Both the position numbers and the translations under genes were made by a program. Positions 1 to 7,618 of a stretch of DNA of 38,649 nt are shown piece by piece. Position 1 is the first letter of the stretch; the number at the start of each line of letters is the position of its first letter. The notes below the pieces were generated by a model. That model was not told where the DNA came from. It saw nothing but the letters and a program-made list of their open reading frames with translations, and did not search any database. The stretch lies in IMG/VR virus record IMGVR_UViG_3300031578_005165, positions 1-38,649 of that record. The stretch is one strand, 5' to 3'. This stretch comes from a virus.

Positions 1-127
1 TCCTCTGCCGAGCCTCTGACGGACCTCTGCGGATCCTCTGCCGAGCCTCTGACGGACCTCTGCGTGACCTCTGACGGATCTGGTGACGAAGCTAAGTCTA
101 TGCAATCGTTCAATACCACTCGGACAG
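1..127. repeat. Terminal redundancy, left copy (circular contig)
   Basis: These 127 bases are identical to 38523-38649. A gene reads through the join in frame, so the ends are continuous in the molecule or concatemer. A length of exactly 127 matches a k-mer size common in short-read assemblers, so this is more likely an assembly overlap than a true packaging repeat. Confidence 0.9.
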
Positions 128-585
128 AGGAGAGGAGAGGAGAGGAGAGGAGAGAGAGTGCTACGCACTCTCCGCGCGCCCGTGCGCGACCGGGCTCTTC
201 GATCGACTGCCCGGACCCCCTCGGCGAGTACGACACCGTGAGCAGCCTCGAGCTCCCATGGCGAGCATGGCTGGCCGTCAGCCGAGCCCGCGGCATGCGA
301 CCGACCGACGCAGACCGACGCCGGGACCTGACCCACGTCGAGAGCATCGAGCGACGCGTCCTCGAGCTGGCCCCGGAGATGTCCGAGGCTCGCGGCTGGG
401 ACGACCATGGGCGAGCGGCGCGGTCGATCGCGATGGGCGCCATGCGGCGCTTTGGGGAGCTCTACGACGCATCGCACGCGCCGGACTTCCGAGGCAAGCC
501 GCTTGTGTGGCGGCTCGGCTTCGTCGTGGCACGATGGGCGGAGTTGACGAAGGATGCGATCCCGGCGGCCGCGAGGGCGATGTGA
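1..585 (+). CDS. Replication initiator protein, 3' part (5' part at 38154-38649)
   Basis: Position 1 is a codon boundary of the gene that starts at 38154. Joining across the 127-base overlap gives one 317-residue protein with no break in frame. This portion holds the end of a linker made of an 11-residue repeat (SSAEPLTDLCG), a low-complexity Arg/Glu/Ser stretch coded by the polypurine run, and a C-terminal helical domain (last ~115 residues, rich in Trp, Arg and Ala). The N-terminal part looks like a winged helix. The order winged helix, flexible linker containing DNA repeats, C-terminal domain, directly after a DnaB-type helicase gene, is that of lambda O-like initiators; a role in origin binding and helicase recruitment is inferred from this. 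A start at GTG 64 is an artefact of opening the circle here. The stop overlaps the next gene (GTGA at 582-585). Confidence 0.72.
   Translation, partial: SSAEPLTDLCGSSAEPLTDLCVTSDGSGDEAKSMQSFNTTRTEERRGEERRESATHSPRARARPGSSIDCPDPLGEYDTVSSLELPWRAWLAVSRARGMRPTDADRRRDLTHVESIERRVLELAPEMSEARGWDDHGRAARSIAMGAMRRFGELYDASHAPDFRGKPLVWRLGFVVARWAELTKDAIPAAARAM
2..78 (+). repeat. 11-base CCTCTG iterons, duplicated end of the array
   Basis: Seven consecutive 11-base units that each begin CCTCTG. They are the same bases as 38524-38600, repeated because the contig overlaps itself. See the entry at 38470-38600 for the whole array. Confidence 0.85.
79..158 (+). other. Less GC-rich segment plus 33-base polypurine tract: candidate unwinding region
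   Basis: Directly after the iterons comes a stretch (about 79-123) clearly poorer in G+C than its surroundings. It is followed by an uninterrupted purine run at 126-158 built mostly from AGAGG units. Both lie inside the initiator coding sequence. In lambda, the origin inside gene O has iterons followed by an AT-rich segment with strong purine/pyrimidine strand asymmetry. The same order here supports an origin, but function is inferred only. Confidence 0.5.
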
Positions 586-785
586 CCGAGGCGACCTGCG
601 CGACCTGCGATACCACCGCTCCGTTCCCCGTGGGCGCCGATTGGGCCTTTCCGTGGGCCTACGGTCGCGTGTGGCGGCTCTGCCCGGCGTGCGGGGCGTC
701 AGCCTACGGTCCGAGGCTGGAGGCGCTCACACGGGCGCGTGCGGCCGCGGAGACGGGTGCGAAGAAACCGAGGAGGGTGCGATGA
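582..785 (+). CDS. Small zinc-ribbon protein
   Basis: A 67-residue protein with two Cys pairs, CATC near residues 6-9 and CPAC near residues 40-43, spaced as in a four-cysteine zinc ribbon. The C-terminus is basic (KKPRR). The GTG start overlaps the initiator stop (GTGA), and its own stop overlaps the rusA start (ATGA at 782-785), so the three genes are translationally linked. Placement between the initiator and a Holliday-junction resolvase suggests a role in DNA replication or recombination. No specific family was recognised. Confidence 0.7.
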   Translation: MTEATCATCDTTAPFPVGADWAFPWAYGRVWRLCPACGASAYGPRLEALTRARAAAETGAKKPRRVR

Positions 786-1162
786 GCACCCTGCACGCGG
801 TCATCCCAGGGCCGCCCGCGTCGTGGGAGCGGGCCACGGTACACAACGGCCGCACTCTCACGAGCGCCAAGATGCGGGCGGCCAAGGCTCACGCGCGCGC
901 CTCGCTCCAAGCGGCCGCGCTTGCGGCGCGGTGGCAGCCTGCGACCGGACCCGTCAGGCTGACGCTCGCGTTCGTGCGCAACCGCAAGCCTGACGCGGTG
1001 CCGGACGGAGACAACCTCGCGAAGATGGTCATGGACTCCGGAAACGGCATCCTCTGGGACGACGACCGGCGCGTGGTGGAGCTCCGGGCGGTGAAGCGGC
1101 GGCCGGGCGAGGGTGAGGCGGAATGCACGATCGTGACGGTCGAAATGGGGGAGGGCGCATGA
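782..1162 (+). CDS. rusA: RusA-family Holliday junction resolvase
   Basis: A 126-residue protein, the usual size for RusA. The N-terminus has the typical PGPPASWER segment. The catalytic region at about residues 71-95 shows the family pattern: Asp75, Asp77, Asn78, Lys81, then DSGNG and the acidic triplet DDD at 93-95. RusA proteins are dimeric nucleases that cut four-way DNA junctions; in phages they resolve branched replication intermediates before packaging. The ATG at 782 is preferred because it overlaps the upstream stop and places the conserved N-terminal motif at the start. It sits just before the packaging genes, which suits this role. Confidence 0.9.
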   Translation: MSTLHAVIPGPPASWERATVHNGRTLTSAKMRAAKAHARASLQAAALAARWQPATGPVRLTLAFVRNRKPDAVPDGDNLAKMVMDSGNGILWDDDRRVVELRAVKRRPGEGEAECTIVTVEMGEGA

Positions 1163-1248
1163 TCGGCTGGCTCGTGTGGAACGGCTTCGTGCGGCCCGTG
1201 GGCTACGTGCTCGCGGTCTGCGACTACGTGCGATGGAGGATGCGATGA
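1159..1248 (+). CDS. Tiny hydrophobic ORF (29 aa)
   Basis: A 29-codon frame beginning at the ATG that overlaps the rusA stop (ATGA), preceded by a purine-rich ribosome site (GGGGAGGG). The peptide is Trp/Val/Leu-rich, so it could be a membrane microprotein. Nothing recognisable. The evidence is the overlap pattern shared with the neighbours and the ribosome site. Confidence 0.4.
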   Translation: MIGWLVWNGFVRPVGYVLAVCDYVRWRMR

Positions 1249-1340
1249 CGCCGAACGAGGTGTGCGTGGGAGGCCAGCGACCGCACGCGCGTAATGCTCG
1301 GACTGGACGCCGCGCCCAGCTTGGCGCAAACTGGCGCTAA
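1245..1340 (+). CDS. Tiny basic ORF (31 aa)
   Basis: The ATG overlaps the preceding tiny ORF (ATGA at 1245-1248) and has GGAGG five bases upstream. It encodes 31 residues, Arg-rich, and ends at TAA 13 bases before the small terminase start. No family recognised. It could be a leader or a spurious frame. Confidence 0.35.
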   Translation: MTPNEVCVGGQRPHARNARTGRRAQLGANWR

Positions 1341-1352
1341 GGAGGCCTCGCG

Positions 1353-1835
1353 ATGAAGCGCGATACGCCGGACAAGCCCGATCCGAACCCCGGCCCCGTG
1401 GCCCAATCTGTGCCACAAGATGCCACGCTGAGCGCTGAAAAGCTGGTCGCGCTCGCCGCTCTTGCTCGTGGCGAGTCCTACGACGACGCCGCCAAGGCCG
1501 CAGGAGTGCGACGGGAGACGCTCTACCGCTGGCGCAAAGAGCCCGACTTCTCGACGGCTTGGCAGCAGATTCGCCAGGCGATGCACGCGGAAGTCGCGGA
1601 CGGGCTCATCCTTGGCGCCAAGGTCGCGATGCGTTCTATGATTGACCTCGCGACCCGAGCGGACGACGAGAAGATTCGGTTCCAGGCCGCACAGGACCTG
1701 CTCCAGCGCCTCGACGGCGCGACCGAGCGGGGTGAGGCGGCGGCGGCTCAACAGCAGGTGGCCACAGTGGTCATCGCAGCAGACGATGCGCTGGCGGAAC
1801 TGCGGCGGCGACGAAGCGAGGGCGAGGGCTCATGA
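1353..1835 (+). CDS. terS: Terminase small subunit
   Basis: A 160-residue protein. Residues ~28-65 form a helix-turn-helix of the type seen in phage small terminases, with the segment AAKAAGVRRETLYRWRKEP; a helical middle and a charged C-terminal tail follow. Small terminases bind the packaging start site as rings and deliver DNA to the large subunit. The start has a strong AAGGAGG site seven bases upstream. The stop overlaps the next start (1832). Position two small genes before the large terminase fits the assignment. Confidence 0.8.
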   Translation: MKRDTPDKPDPNPGPVAQSVPQDATLSAEKLVALAALARGESYDDAAKAAGVRRETLYRWRKEPDFSTAWQQIRQAMHAEVADGLILGAKVAMRSMIDLATRADDEKIRFQAAQDLLQRLDGATERGEAAAAQQQVATVVIAADDALAELRRRRSEGEGS

Positions 1836-2098
1836 GCCGGAGGGAGCGACGACGAATGCGGAACGAAGCGACGACGAAGGCCGAGGCAGTGGCCGAGCAC
1901 GAGAACGCCCGGCCGGGCATCTACTGGCCGGCGCACAGCTACGGGCTCCGGCGCGACACCCGCGAGCCGTGGACCTTCCACGTGGTGCGCGTCGAGGACG
2001 GCGAGGAGACGGTCATCAGCCGCGCACCCGAGGAGCGCATCGTGGCGCTCGCGCACCTCTACGACGCCATCGAGCGGGACGCGTGGGGCGCTGAGTGA
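1832..2098 (+). CDS. Hypothetical protein between the terminase genes
   Basis: An 88-residue protein, very basic at the N-terminus (SRRERRRMRNE) with a mixed alpha/beta remainder (WTFHVVRVEDGEETVIS). It overlaps both neighbours by four bases. No family recognised. Its place in the packaging operon suggests a virion or packaging accessory role, but nothing in the sequence proves it. Confidence 0.7.
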   Translation: MSRRERRRMRNEATTKAEAVAEHENARPGIYWPAHSYGLRRDTREPWTFHVVRVEDGEETVISRAPEERIVALAHLYDAIERDAWGAE

Positions 2099-2328
2099 CC
2101 GCGCTCGCCGTGGCCATCGTGCTCGTCGCGGCGCTCGCCTGGGACGCGTACCGCCGGACGCTGGCGCTGCGTCGCGTGGATGAGCTCGAGGAGCTGCGCA
2201 CGGGGCTGATGGACATCCTCGACAAGCTCAAGGCGAAGGCCAGCGCGAGCCACGTCGAGGCGCTTGAAGCGGACCTTAAGAGGCTCCGCACCGACGTGGA
2301 GCTCGGCAGCATCGGGAAGCGGCGGTGA
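2095..2328 (+). CDS. Small membrane-anchored coiled-coil protein
   Basis: A 77-residue protein. Residues ~2-16 are a hydrophobic stretch (TALAVAIVLVAALAW) fit for one membrane helix. The rest has heptad-like Leu spacing with Glu/Lys/Arg, suggesting a coiled coil facing one side of the membrane. The GTG start overlaps the upstream stop; its stop overlaps the large terminase start. The topology resembles an i-spanin or membrane linker, but it lies in the packaging operon rather than the lysis block. Function unknown. Confidence 0.65.
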   Translation: MTALAVAIVLVAALAWDAYRRTLALRRVDELEELRTGLMDILDKLKAKASASHVEALEADLKRLRTDVELGSIGKRR

Positions 2329-3761
2329 GCCTCGCAGCTGTCAGCACCGAGGCGCTCATCGAGGCCGCGTGGCACGCGGGCGACCTGCGTTACCTGCTGC
2401 ACGACGGGCAGCTGGAGTTGCGGCGCATGGTCCACGAAGAGCCCGCGCGACGACAGGTCATCTTGTGCTCGCGTCGGTGGGGAAAGAGCTTCCTGTCGTG
2501 CGTGATGTCCATCGAGATGGCGCTCTCGAAGCCGGGCTCCCGCACTCTGCTAGCGGCGCCGACGCAAAAGGACGCTGAGGGCATCATGGTTCCGCATCTC
2601 GAAGACGTGATGTCCGAGTGCCCGGACGACCTGCGTCCGAAGTTCAACAGCCAAAAGCTCCGGTGGTCGTTCCCCAACGGCTCGACGATCCAGCTCGCCG
2701 GCACCGACAGCACGAACGCCAACCGCCTCCGCGGACGCGCCGCAGACCTCGCCATTCTCGACGAGGCCGGCTTCATGACTGAGCTCGACTACGTCGTGCA
2801 GTCGGTCGTGCTTCCGCAGCTCATGACGACGGGCGGCAAGCTCATCATGCCGAGCACACCGAGTCGCTCGCCAGAGCACCCCTTCGTCGCGCGCTACTGC
2901 CGCGAGGCCGAGGAGGCCGGGCGCCTGCGGGTGAAAACGGTCTACGACGCACCGCACCTGTCGCCTGAGACCGTCGAGGAGTTCAAGCGCGAGTCGGGCG
3001 GCGAAGAAACGACCGAGTGGCGCCGCGAGTACATGTGCGAACGCATCGTCGAAGAGTCGCGCGCCATCGTGCCGGAGTTCTCGCAGCGCCGAGACTTGCT
3101 CGTCCACGTGCGGGCGATGCCGATTCACTTCCGCTGCTTCACGGTGGCCGACTTCGGCTTCTCCGATATGTCCGTGATCGGCTTCTGGGAGCACCATTTC
3201 GACGACGACGTGCTGTACCAGCGCGACGAGCTCGTGTTCCGCAACCAAGGCACGAACGTCATCGCGCCGGCCGTCGCAGCGAAGGAGCTCATGCTGTGGG
3301 GCCGCGAGCCTCACGAGCGGTGGGGCGACCCTAACAGCTCGCAGAGCACGGCGACGCGGGAGAGTGAGATCGTCATCAACGACTTCGTGATCTACCACGG
3401 TCAGCGATGGGCCCCGACGAACCGCGACCGGCTCCAACCTGCCGTCAACGCCTTGCGCATCGCGTGCGCCGAGGGCTCGGTCGCGTGGCACCCAGACTGC
3501 ACCGTTACCACCGCCCACATGGGCGGCGGCGTATGGAACGACCAGCGCAGCAGCTTCGCGCGGAGCGGCGGGCTCGGGCACTTCGACGGCATTGCGCAGA
3601 GCATGTACGCGCATCGCCACGTCGACCGCAGTGAGTCACCATACCCGAATGTCCCACGGCACTTGCAGCATGGGGACGCGTTCGTGCGGCACGACGTCAT
3701 TCACGAGAAGAGTACCAGCGGGAAGCTTGAGCAAGCATTGGGGGGAGGACGACGACGATGA
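2325..3761 (+). CDS. terL: Terminase large subunit
   Basis: A 478-residue protein. The ATPase has an Arg-rich Walker A, CSRRWGKS (residues 48-55), and Walker B LAILDEAG (142-149). The C-terminal RNase H-like nuclease has its acidic set at Asp276 (VADFGFSD), Asp335 and Asp421 (HFDG). Large terminases drive DNA into the procapsid and cut concatemers. The GTG start overlaps the upstream stop (GTGA); an in-frame alternative start is not obvious. Order TerS, TerL, portal, scaffold, capsid is canonical. Type of packaging end (cos, pac or terminal repeat) cannot be read from the sequence alone. Confidence 0.95.
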   Translation: MSLAAVSTEALIEAAWHAGDLRYLLHDGQLELRRMVHEEPARRQVILCSRRWGKSFLSCVMSIEMALSKPGSRTLLAAPTQKDAEGIMVPHLEDVMSECPDDLRPKFNSQKLRWSFPNGSTIQLAGTDSTNANRLRGRAADLAILDEAGFMTELDYVVQSVVLPQLMTTGGKLIMPSTPSRSPEHPFVARYCREAEEAGRLRVKTVYDAPHLSPETVEEFKRESGGEETTEWRREYMCERIVEESRAIVPEFSQRRDLLVHVRAMPIHFRCFTVADFGFSDMSVIGFWEHHFDDDVLYQRDELVFRNQGTNVIAPAVAAKELMLWGREPHERWGDPNSSQSTATRESEIVINDFVIYHGQRWAPTNRDRLQPAVNALRIACAEGSVAWHPDCTVTTAHMGGGVWNDQRSSFARSGGLGHFDGIAQSMYAHRHVDRSESPYPNVPRHLQHGDAFVRHDVIHEKSTSGKLEQALGGGRRR

Positions 3762-4093
3762 TCTTCGGAGAATCCAACGAGGAGCGGGCCCGGCTCATGG
3801 TGCAAATGGCTTGCGAGCACGAGCTCGTGGCCATGCGCGAGGCTGCCATCGAGACCGACGAGACCTTGCGCGAGCGCATCTACTGGCGCCACCTCACGGA
3901 CGGCCGCAAGGGCGTGGAGCTCTGCGTGTCCAGCGTGGCGCGCGACGATGTGCCAGAGGGCGAAGACCCTGAGTGTGTGGCCACCATCGGCGCCGTGTGG
4001 GTCACGGAGTCGCCGGACGCGCTGCACGGCAAGACCATCGACCTGACGGTGCGTACGCAGGTCTACGCGGAGGACGCGGACAATGGCGACTGA
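3758..4093 (+). CDS. Hypothetical protein between terminase and portal
   Basis: A 111-residue acidic protein overlapping terL by four bases and portal by 11 bases. The N-terminal half is helical (NEERARLMVQMACEHELVAM) and the C-terminal half strand-rich. No family recognised. The tight coupling to terL and portal suggests a packaging or portal-assembly accessory. Confidence 0.7.
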   Translation: MIFGESNEERARLMVQMACEHELVAMREAAIETDETLRERIYWRHLTDGRKGVELCVSSVARDDVPEGEDPECVATIGAVWVTESPDALHGKTIDLTVRTQVYAEDADNGD

Positions 4094-6149
4094 CCAGCCC
4101 GGAGCGGGCCTTGATTGGTACTGGTGCGCGAGCCCCACCGAGGAGCTGCCCGCGCGCCTGAACCGCGCGTGGTCGCGCTACCTGGAGTACGTGCAGCAGA
4201 GCGGCTTCCTAGAGCGGTGGCAGCACGCGCACAACCTCTTCTTCGGCCGCTCCGACGACCCGACTATGTCGAGCGACCGCGTCGGCTACGGCGGCCAGCA
4301 GGGCGAGACCGTGCTCGTCCGCAGCAACCAGTTCCGCAGCCTGCTGGAGCACACCCACGTGCTCATCACCGGCACGCGCCCGACGCTGAACGCTCGCGGC
4401 ATCAACGCGAGCGCGTCGAGTCAGACCGCCGCGCGCATGGCCGAGCAAGTCTTCGAGTATTACCTCGAAGAGCACAAGCTCGAGAGGGCCATGCAGGAGG
4501 CCGACCGCTTCGCGCTACGCTACGGCGAGGGCTGGGTGCTCGTCACGTGGGACCCCGAGCGCGGCGAGCCCATCGAGGTCGAGCAGGTCGAGGACGAGAG
4601 CACGGGCGAGCTCGTGGACCGCGTCATCTACCAGGGCGACATCACCGCGCGCGCCGTCATGCCGCTCGACGTCATCCGCGACCCCTCGCACGATGCCAGC
4701 GTCGAGGATGAAGACTGGCTCGCGGTGCACACGCGCGTCAGCCGGTGGGACCTGCTCGCGCAGTACCCGGACGCAGCCGAGGCCATCCGCTCCGCACCCG
4801 CGGCCCCGCAGCTCACGGTGGACCTGTTCAGCCGCGAGGAGCGCGAGCAGCCCGACCGCATCAGTGCGCTCGAGTTCTACCACGCGCGTACGCCGGCCAT
4901 GCCGCAGGGCCGTTTTGCGATGGTCGTCGGGGACACGGTGCTCTTCGACGGGCCGCTGCCGTACGACGTCATCCCGTGCATGGCGATGCGGCCGGACATC
5001 GAGACGAAGACCGCGTTCGGCTACACGACCGCGTGGGACCTCATGGGCCTACAGGACGTGCTCGACTCGGTCGTGAGCGCGATTGCCACATGCCACGACG
5101 CGGGCGCCCTCCGCAACGTGTGGACGCCGCGCGGCTCGGGGCTCGACACCAAGGAGCTTTCCAACGGGATGACGCACTGGGAGTCGACGGCGAAGCCGGA
5201 GCTCGTGGACCTCATGCCGGACCTTGGGCCGTCGATGAAATTTGCCGAGATGATCGGCAGCTACATGGAGAGCATCAGCGGTATCAACGACGTCGCGCGC
5301 GGGCAGCCTGACGCGAACGTCAAGAGCGGCGCGATGGCGGCGCTGATTCACAGCATGGCCGTGCAGTACAACAGCGGGCTTCAGTCGGCATACGCGATGC
5401 TTTACGAGCGCATCGGCACGCATTGGCTCGACTGCGCACGTCGGTACATGACGAAGCCCCGGCTCGTTGCCGTCGCTGGCCCTCGCGGTGGCGCATGGGT
5501 GCGCGACTTCCGCGGACAGGATGTGGCAGGCATTCGGCGCATCGCGGTGGACACGGGGAACGCGATCATGCGCACGTCGAGCGGCCGGATGGACATCGCG
5601 GACAAGTTCCTGGAGCGCCAGGTCTTCCAGCGGCCCGAGCAGTATCTCCAGATGCTCAGCACGGGCCGCTACGAGCCGCTGCTGGACCGTCCGGACACGA
5701 AGCTCCGCGGCATCCTCTCGGAGAACGACCTGCTGTGCCAGGGCAAGCCCGCGCGCGTACTCCTCACCGACCACCATGCCGACCACATCGAGGCGCATTT
5801 CGCGCTGCTCGACGAGCCGGAGAACCGCGAGAACGAAGATCTCACGTCGGTCGTGCTCGACCACATCCAGCTTCACATCGAGATGTGGCAGCAGCTCACC
5901 GTGGGCAATCCCGGCATGCTGGGCCTCATCGGCTTGCCGCCGTGGCCCGACGCGGGTGGCGGGATGCAGCCCCCGGACGCAGGTGGCGCGCCCATGCCGG
6001 GCGGCAATCCGGGTGGCGGCCAGCAGGCGCCGCTACAGGACGTGCCGGAGGACCCGCTCGCCGCACAAGCGGGCGTGAACATGCCGAACATGCCGACGGT
6101 TCCGGGGCAGGAAGCCCCGTACGACCCGCAGGCCGGACAGGGAATGTGA
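4083..6149 (+). CDS. Portal protein, P22-like
   Basis: A 688-residue protein, close in size to P22-type portals. It has the helical N-terminus with conserved Trp/Tyr positions, a wing region, and the segment around ISGINDVARGQ (about residues 399-409) that resembles the portal pattern SGI(N/S)...G. The last ~90 residues are Gly/Pro/Met/Gln-rich and probably disordered. Portals form the dodecameric ring through which DNA enters and to which the tail adaptor binds. A short-tailed architecture is inferred from this portal type plus the absence of tape-measure and tail-tube genes. The start overlaps the upstream gene by 11 bases. Confidence 0.88.
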   Translation: MATDQPGAGLDWYWCASPTEELPARLNRAWSRYLEYVQQSGFLERWQHAHNLFFGRSDDPTMSSDRVGYGGQQGETVLVRSNQFRSLLEHTHVLITGTRPTLNARGINASASSQTAARMAEQVFEYYLEEHKLERAMQEADRFALRYGEGWVLVTWDPERGEPIEVEQVEDESTGELVDRVIYQGDITARAVMPLDVIRDPSHDASVEDEDWLAVHTRVSRWDLLAQYPDAAEAIRSAPAAPQLTVDLFSREEREQPDRISALEFYHARTPAMPQGRFAMVVGDTVLFDGPLPYDVIPCMAMRPDIETKTAFGYTTAWDLMGLQDVLDSVVSAIATCHDAGALRNVWTPRGSGLDTKELSNGMTHWESTAKPELVDLMPDLGPSMKFAEMIGSYMESISGINDVARGQPDANVKSGAMAALIHSMAVQYNSGLQSAYAMLYERIGTHWLDCARRYMTKPRLVAVAGPRGGAWVRDFRGQDVAGIRRIAVDTGNAIMRTSSGRMDIADKFLERQVFQRPEQYLQMLSTGRYEPLLDRPDTKLRGILSENDLLCQGKPARVLLTDHHADHIEAHFALLDEPENRENEDLTSVVLDHIQLHIEMWQQLTVGNPGMLGLIGLPPWPDAGGGMQPPDAGGAPMPGGNPGGGQQAPLQDVPEDPLAAQAGVNMPNMPTVPGQEAPYDPQAGQGM

Positions 6150-6159
6150 GGAGGGACGA

Positions 6160-7098
6160 ATGAGCGACGAGGGATTCACCGAAGGCGGCGCAGAGCCGCA
6201 AGGCACCGCGGCACCGACAGGCGGCGCGCCAACCGCGCAGACGGCCGCGACCGAGATTCGCGAGGCGCTCGAGACCGGCGAACTGACCGAGGCGGATCTC
6301 GACCGCTTCGTCACCGTCACCGTTGACGGCGAGCAGAGGCGCATCAAGGCCCGCGACGCGCTCCGGGACTACACTCTCCGCAGCGCCAGCCATAAGCGCA
6401 TGGAAGAGGCCGCGCGGCTCCGCAAAGAGACCGAGGCCGAAAAGGCGCAGGTGCGGGAGCTCCTCGACACCGTGCGCGACCCCGCCGGGCTCCTCGCCGT
6501 GGCGCAGCACCTCGGGGTGAACCCGAGGCAGCTCCGCGAGCTCATCGAGGCCGAGGAGCGCACGCCGGAGGACGTCAAGCGCGAGCGCGCCCTCGCGGCG
6601 CGCGAAAAGGCCCTTGCCGACCGCGAGGCAGCCGAGAAGCGCCAGCGCGAGGAAGCGGCGGCGTCCGCGGCCGAGAAGCGCGAGCGCGCCAAGTACATCG
6701 AGAGCATCAGCAAGGGCCTCGAAAGCGCCGGGCTGCCCAAGAGCCAGCGCATGATGTCCGAGGTGGCCAAGGTGCTCGCCGCGGCCTTCGACGCGGGCGA
6801 CCGCAGCTTCACGGTGGAGGACGCCGTGCAGGTCGTGCGCGAGGAGATGACGACGCACAGCCGCTCGCTTCTCGGCGACATGAGCCCGGACCAACTGCGT
6901 GCGCTCCTCGGCGACAAGCTCGACGCGGTGCGTCAACAGGACATCGAGAAGGCCAAAGCACACCGAAACGCGACGCGCCCGAAGCCCAATGGGGGACGCC
7001 CGGCAGCGGGTGCAGCGCCGAAGAAGCGCATCCACTCGTCGCAGCTCACGCCCGAGCAATACTCGCGACTGCTGAACGGCGAGGACATCGACGTATGA
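6160..7098 (+). CDS. Scaffolding protein
   Basis: A 312-residue, highly charged and mostly helical protein between portal and capsid genes. The N-terminus is Ala/Gly/Thr-rich and disordered, the middle has long Glu/Lys/Arg/Ala coiled-coil stretches, and the C-terminus is a basic segment followed by a short helix ending NGEDIDV. Scaffolds of P22-like phages are elongated helical proteins whose C-terminal helix-turn-helix binds coat protein. The last 14 residues are encoded a second time downstream at 7387-7431. The start follows GGAGGGA. The stop overlaps the next start (ATGA at 7095). Confidence 0.82.
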   Translation: MSDEGFTEGGAEPQGTAAPTGGAPTAQTAATEIREALETGELTEADLDRFVTVTVDGEQRRIKARDALRDYTLRSASHKRMEEAARLRKETEAEKAQVRELLDTVRDPAGLLAVAQHLGVNPRQLRELIEAEERTPEDVKRERALAAREKALADREAAEKRQREEAAASAAEKRERAKYIESISKGLESAGLPKSQRMMSEVAKVLAAAFDAGDRSFTVEDAVQVVREEMTTHSRSLLGDMSPDQLRALLGDKLDAVRQQDIEKAKAHRNATRPKPNGGRPAAGAAPKKRIHSSQLTPEQYSRLLNGEDIDV

Positions 7099-7100
7099 CC
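7054..7100 (+). repeat. Scaffold 3'-end repeat, copy 1
   Basis: A 47-base segment covering the last 14 codons of the scaffold gene and its stop. A second copy lies at 7387-7433 with five base differences, all synonymous in the scaffold frame. Confidence 0.9.
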
Positions 7101-7313
7101 CGCCGCGCGCTACGTCGGCTCCAGCGTCAGCGCCGGCTAGAGCGCCGGTACGCGAACCACGCTCCTCCCGCAAGGCTCGCGGCAAGGGTATGGAACGCTC
7201 GCGACGCGATGGATGCGTATCGGAGTGGGCTGCCGGCGGCGCTAGACGCGTTCTTTCGCCGCTTGTACCCGGTCGACATGCTGCGGCGAGCGATGGGCAT
7301 CAGCCCGACTTGA
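7095..7313 (+). CDS. Small Arg-rich protein in first duplicated cassette
   Basis: A 72-residue protein, strongly basic in its first half (TRRALRRLQRQRRLERRYA). The ATG overlaps the scaffold stop. The stop lies at the edge of a 77-base repeat (7309-7385). No family recognised. Its location between scaffold and capsid genes, where decoration or capsid-stabilising proteins often sit, and its charge would allow nucleic-acid or capsid-interior binding. This is inference. Confidence 0.65.
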   Translation: MTRRALRRLQRQRRLERRYANHAPPARLAARVWNARDAMDAYRSGLPAALDAFFRRLYPVDMLRRAMGISPT

Positions 7314-7385
7314 CACGCTCCGGCACACCGTGTCACGGTGTGCATGCGCGCTGTGGTGTAACGTCAGCACCCGGTGGAGGCATCC
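7309..7385 (+). repeat. 77-base intergenic repeat, copy 1 (dyad and promoter-like)
   Basis: Identical to 7614-7690 except for four bases, all inside an inverted repeat. In this copy the dyad is perfect: 10-base arms GCACACCGTG / CACGGTGTGC around one T. A TTGACA lies just upstream of the dyad, and an extended -10-like TGGTGTAAC (TGTAAC at 7357-7362) lies 3' of it. It then holds GGTGGAGG. It may be a promoter with an operator, or an RNA hairpin. Confidence 0.85.
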
Positions 7386-7386
7386 G

Positions 7387-7433
7387 GAGCAATACTCGCG
7401 GCTCCTCAACGGCGAGGACATCGATGTCTGACC
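7387..7433 (+). repeat. Scaffold 3'-end repeat, copy 2
   Basis: Encodes the same last 14 scaffold residues and stop as copy 1, with five synonymous differences. There is no start codon or ribosome site to translate it as its own peptide. The next gene starts inside it at 7424. Confidence 0.9.
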
Positions 7434-7618
7434 TTCACCTGACCGACGGCGACTGCACCCTCGCGCGAGCGGCGCTCAACTGGCTCACCGAGGACCCTGC
7501 AACGCGAGGCGACTTCGTCCACAAAGGCATCCCGTGCAACGCTTACGGCATCCTGTGGTCGTTCATCGACAAGGCGCAGGAGTACGCCACCCCAATCGGG
7601 AATCTGACGCTCGCTTGA
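7424..7618 (+). CDS. Small protein in second duplicated cassette
   Basis: A 64-residue acidic protein starting at the ATG inside the copied scaffold tail, with GAGGA about six bases upstream. Sequence features: LARAALNWL, PATRGDF and a C-terminal SFIDKAQEYATPIG segment. It is unrelated to the 72-residue protein in the first cassette although it occupies the same position between the same flanking repeats. No family recognised. It could be a capsid accessory or moron. Confidence 0.6.
   Translation: MSDLHLTDGDCTLARAALNWLTEDPATRGDFVHKGIPCNAYGILWSFIDKAQEYATPIGNLTLA

Noticed and set aside
1-127. True direct terminal repeat of packaged DNA
   Set aside because: The length equals a common assembler k-mer, and a gene reads straight through. 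It cannot be excluded without read-depth data.
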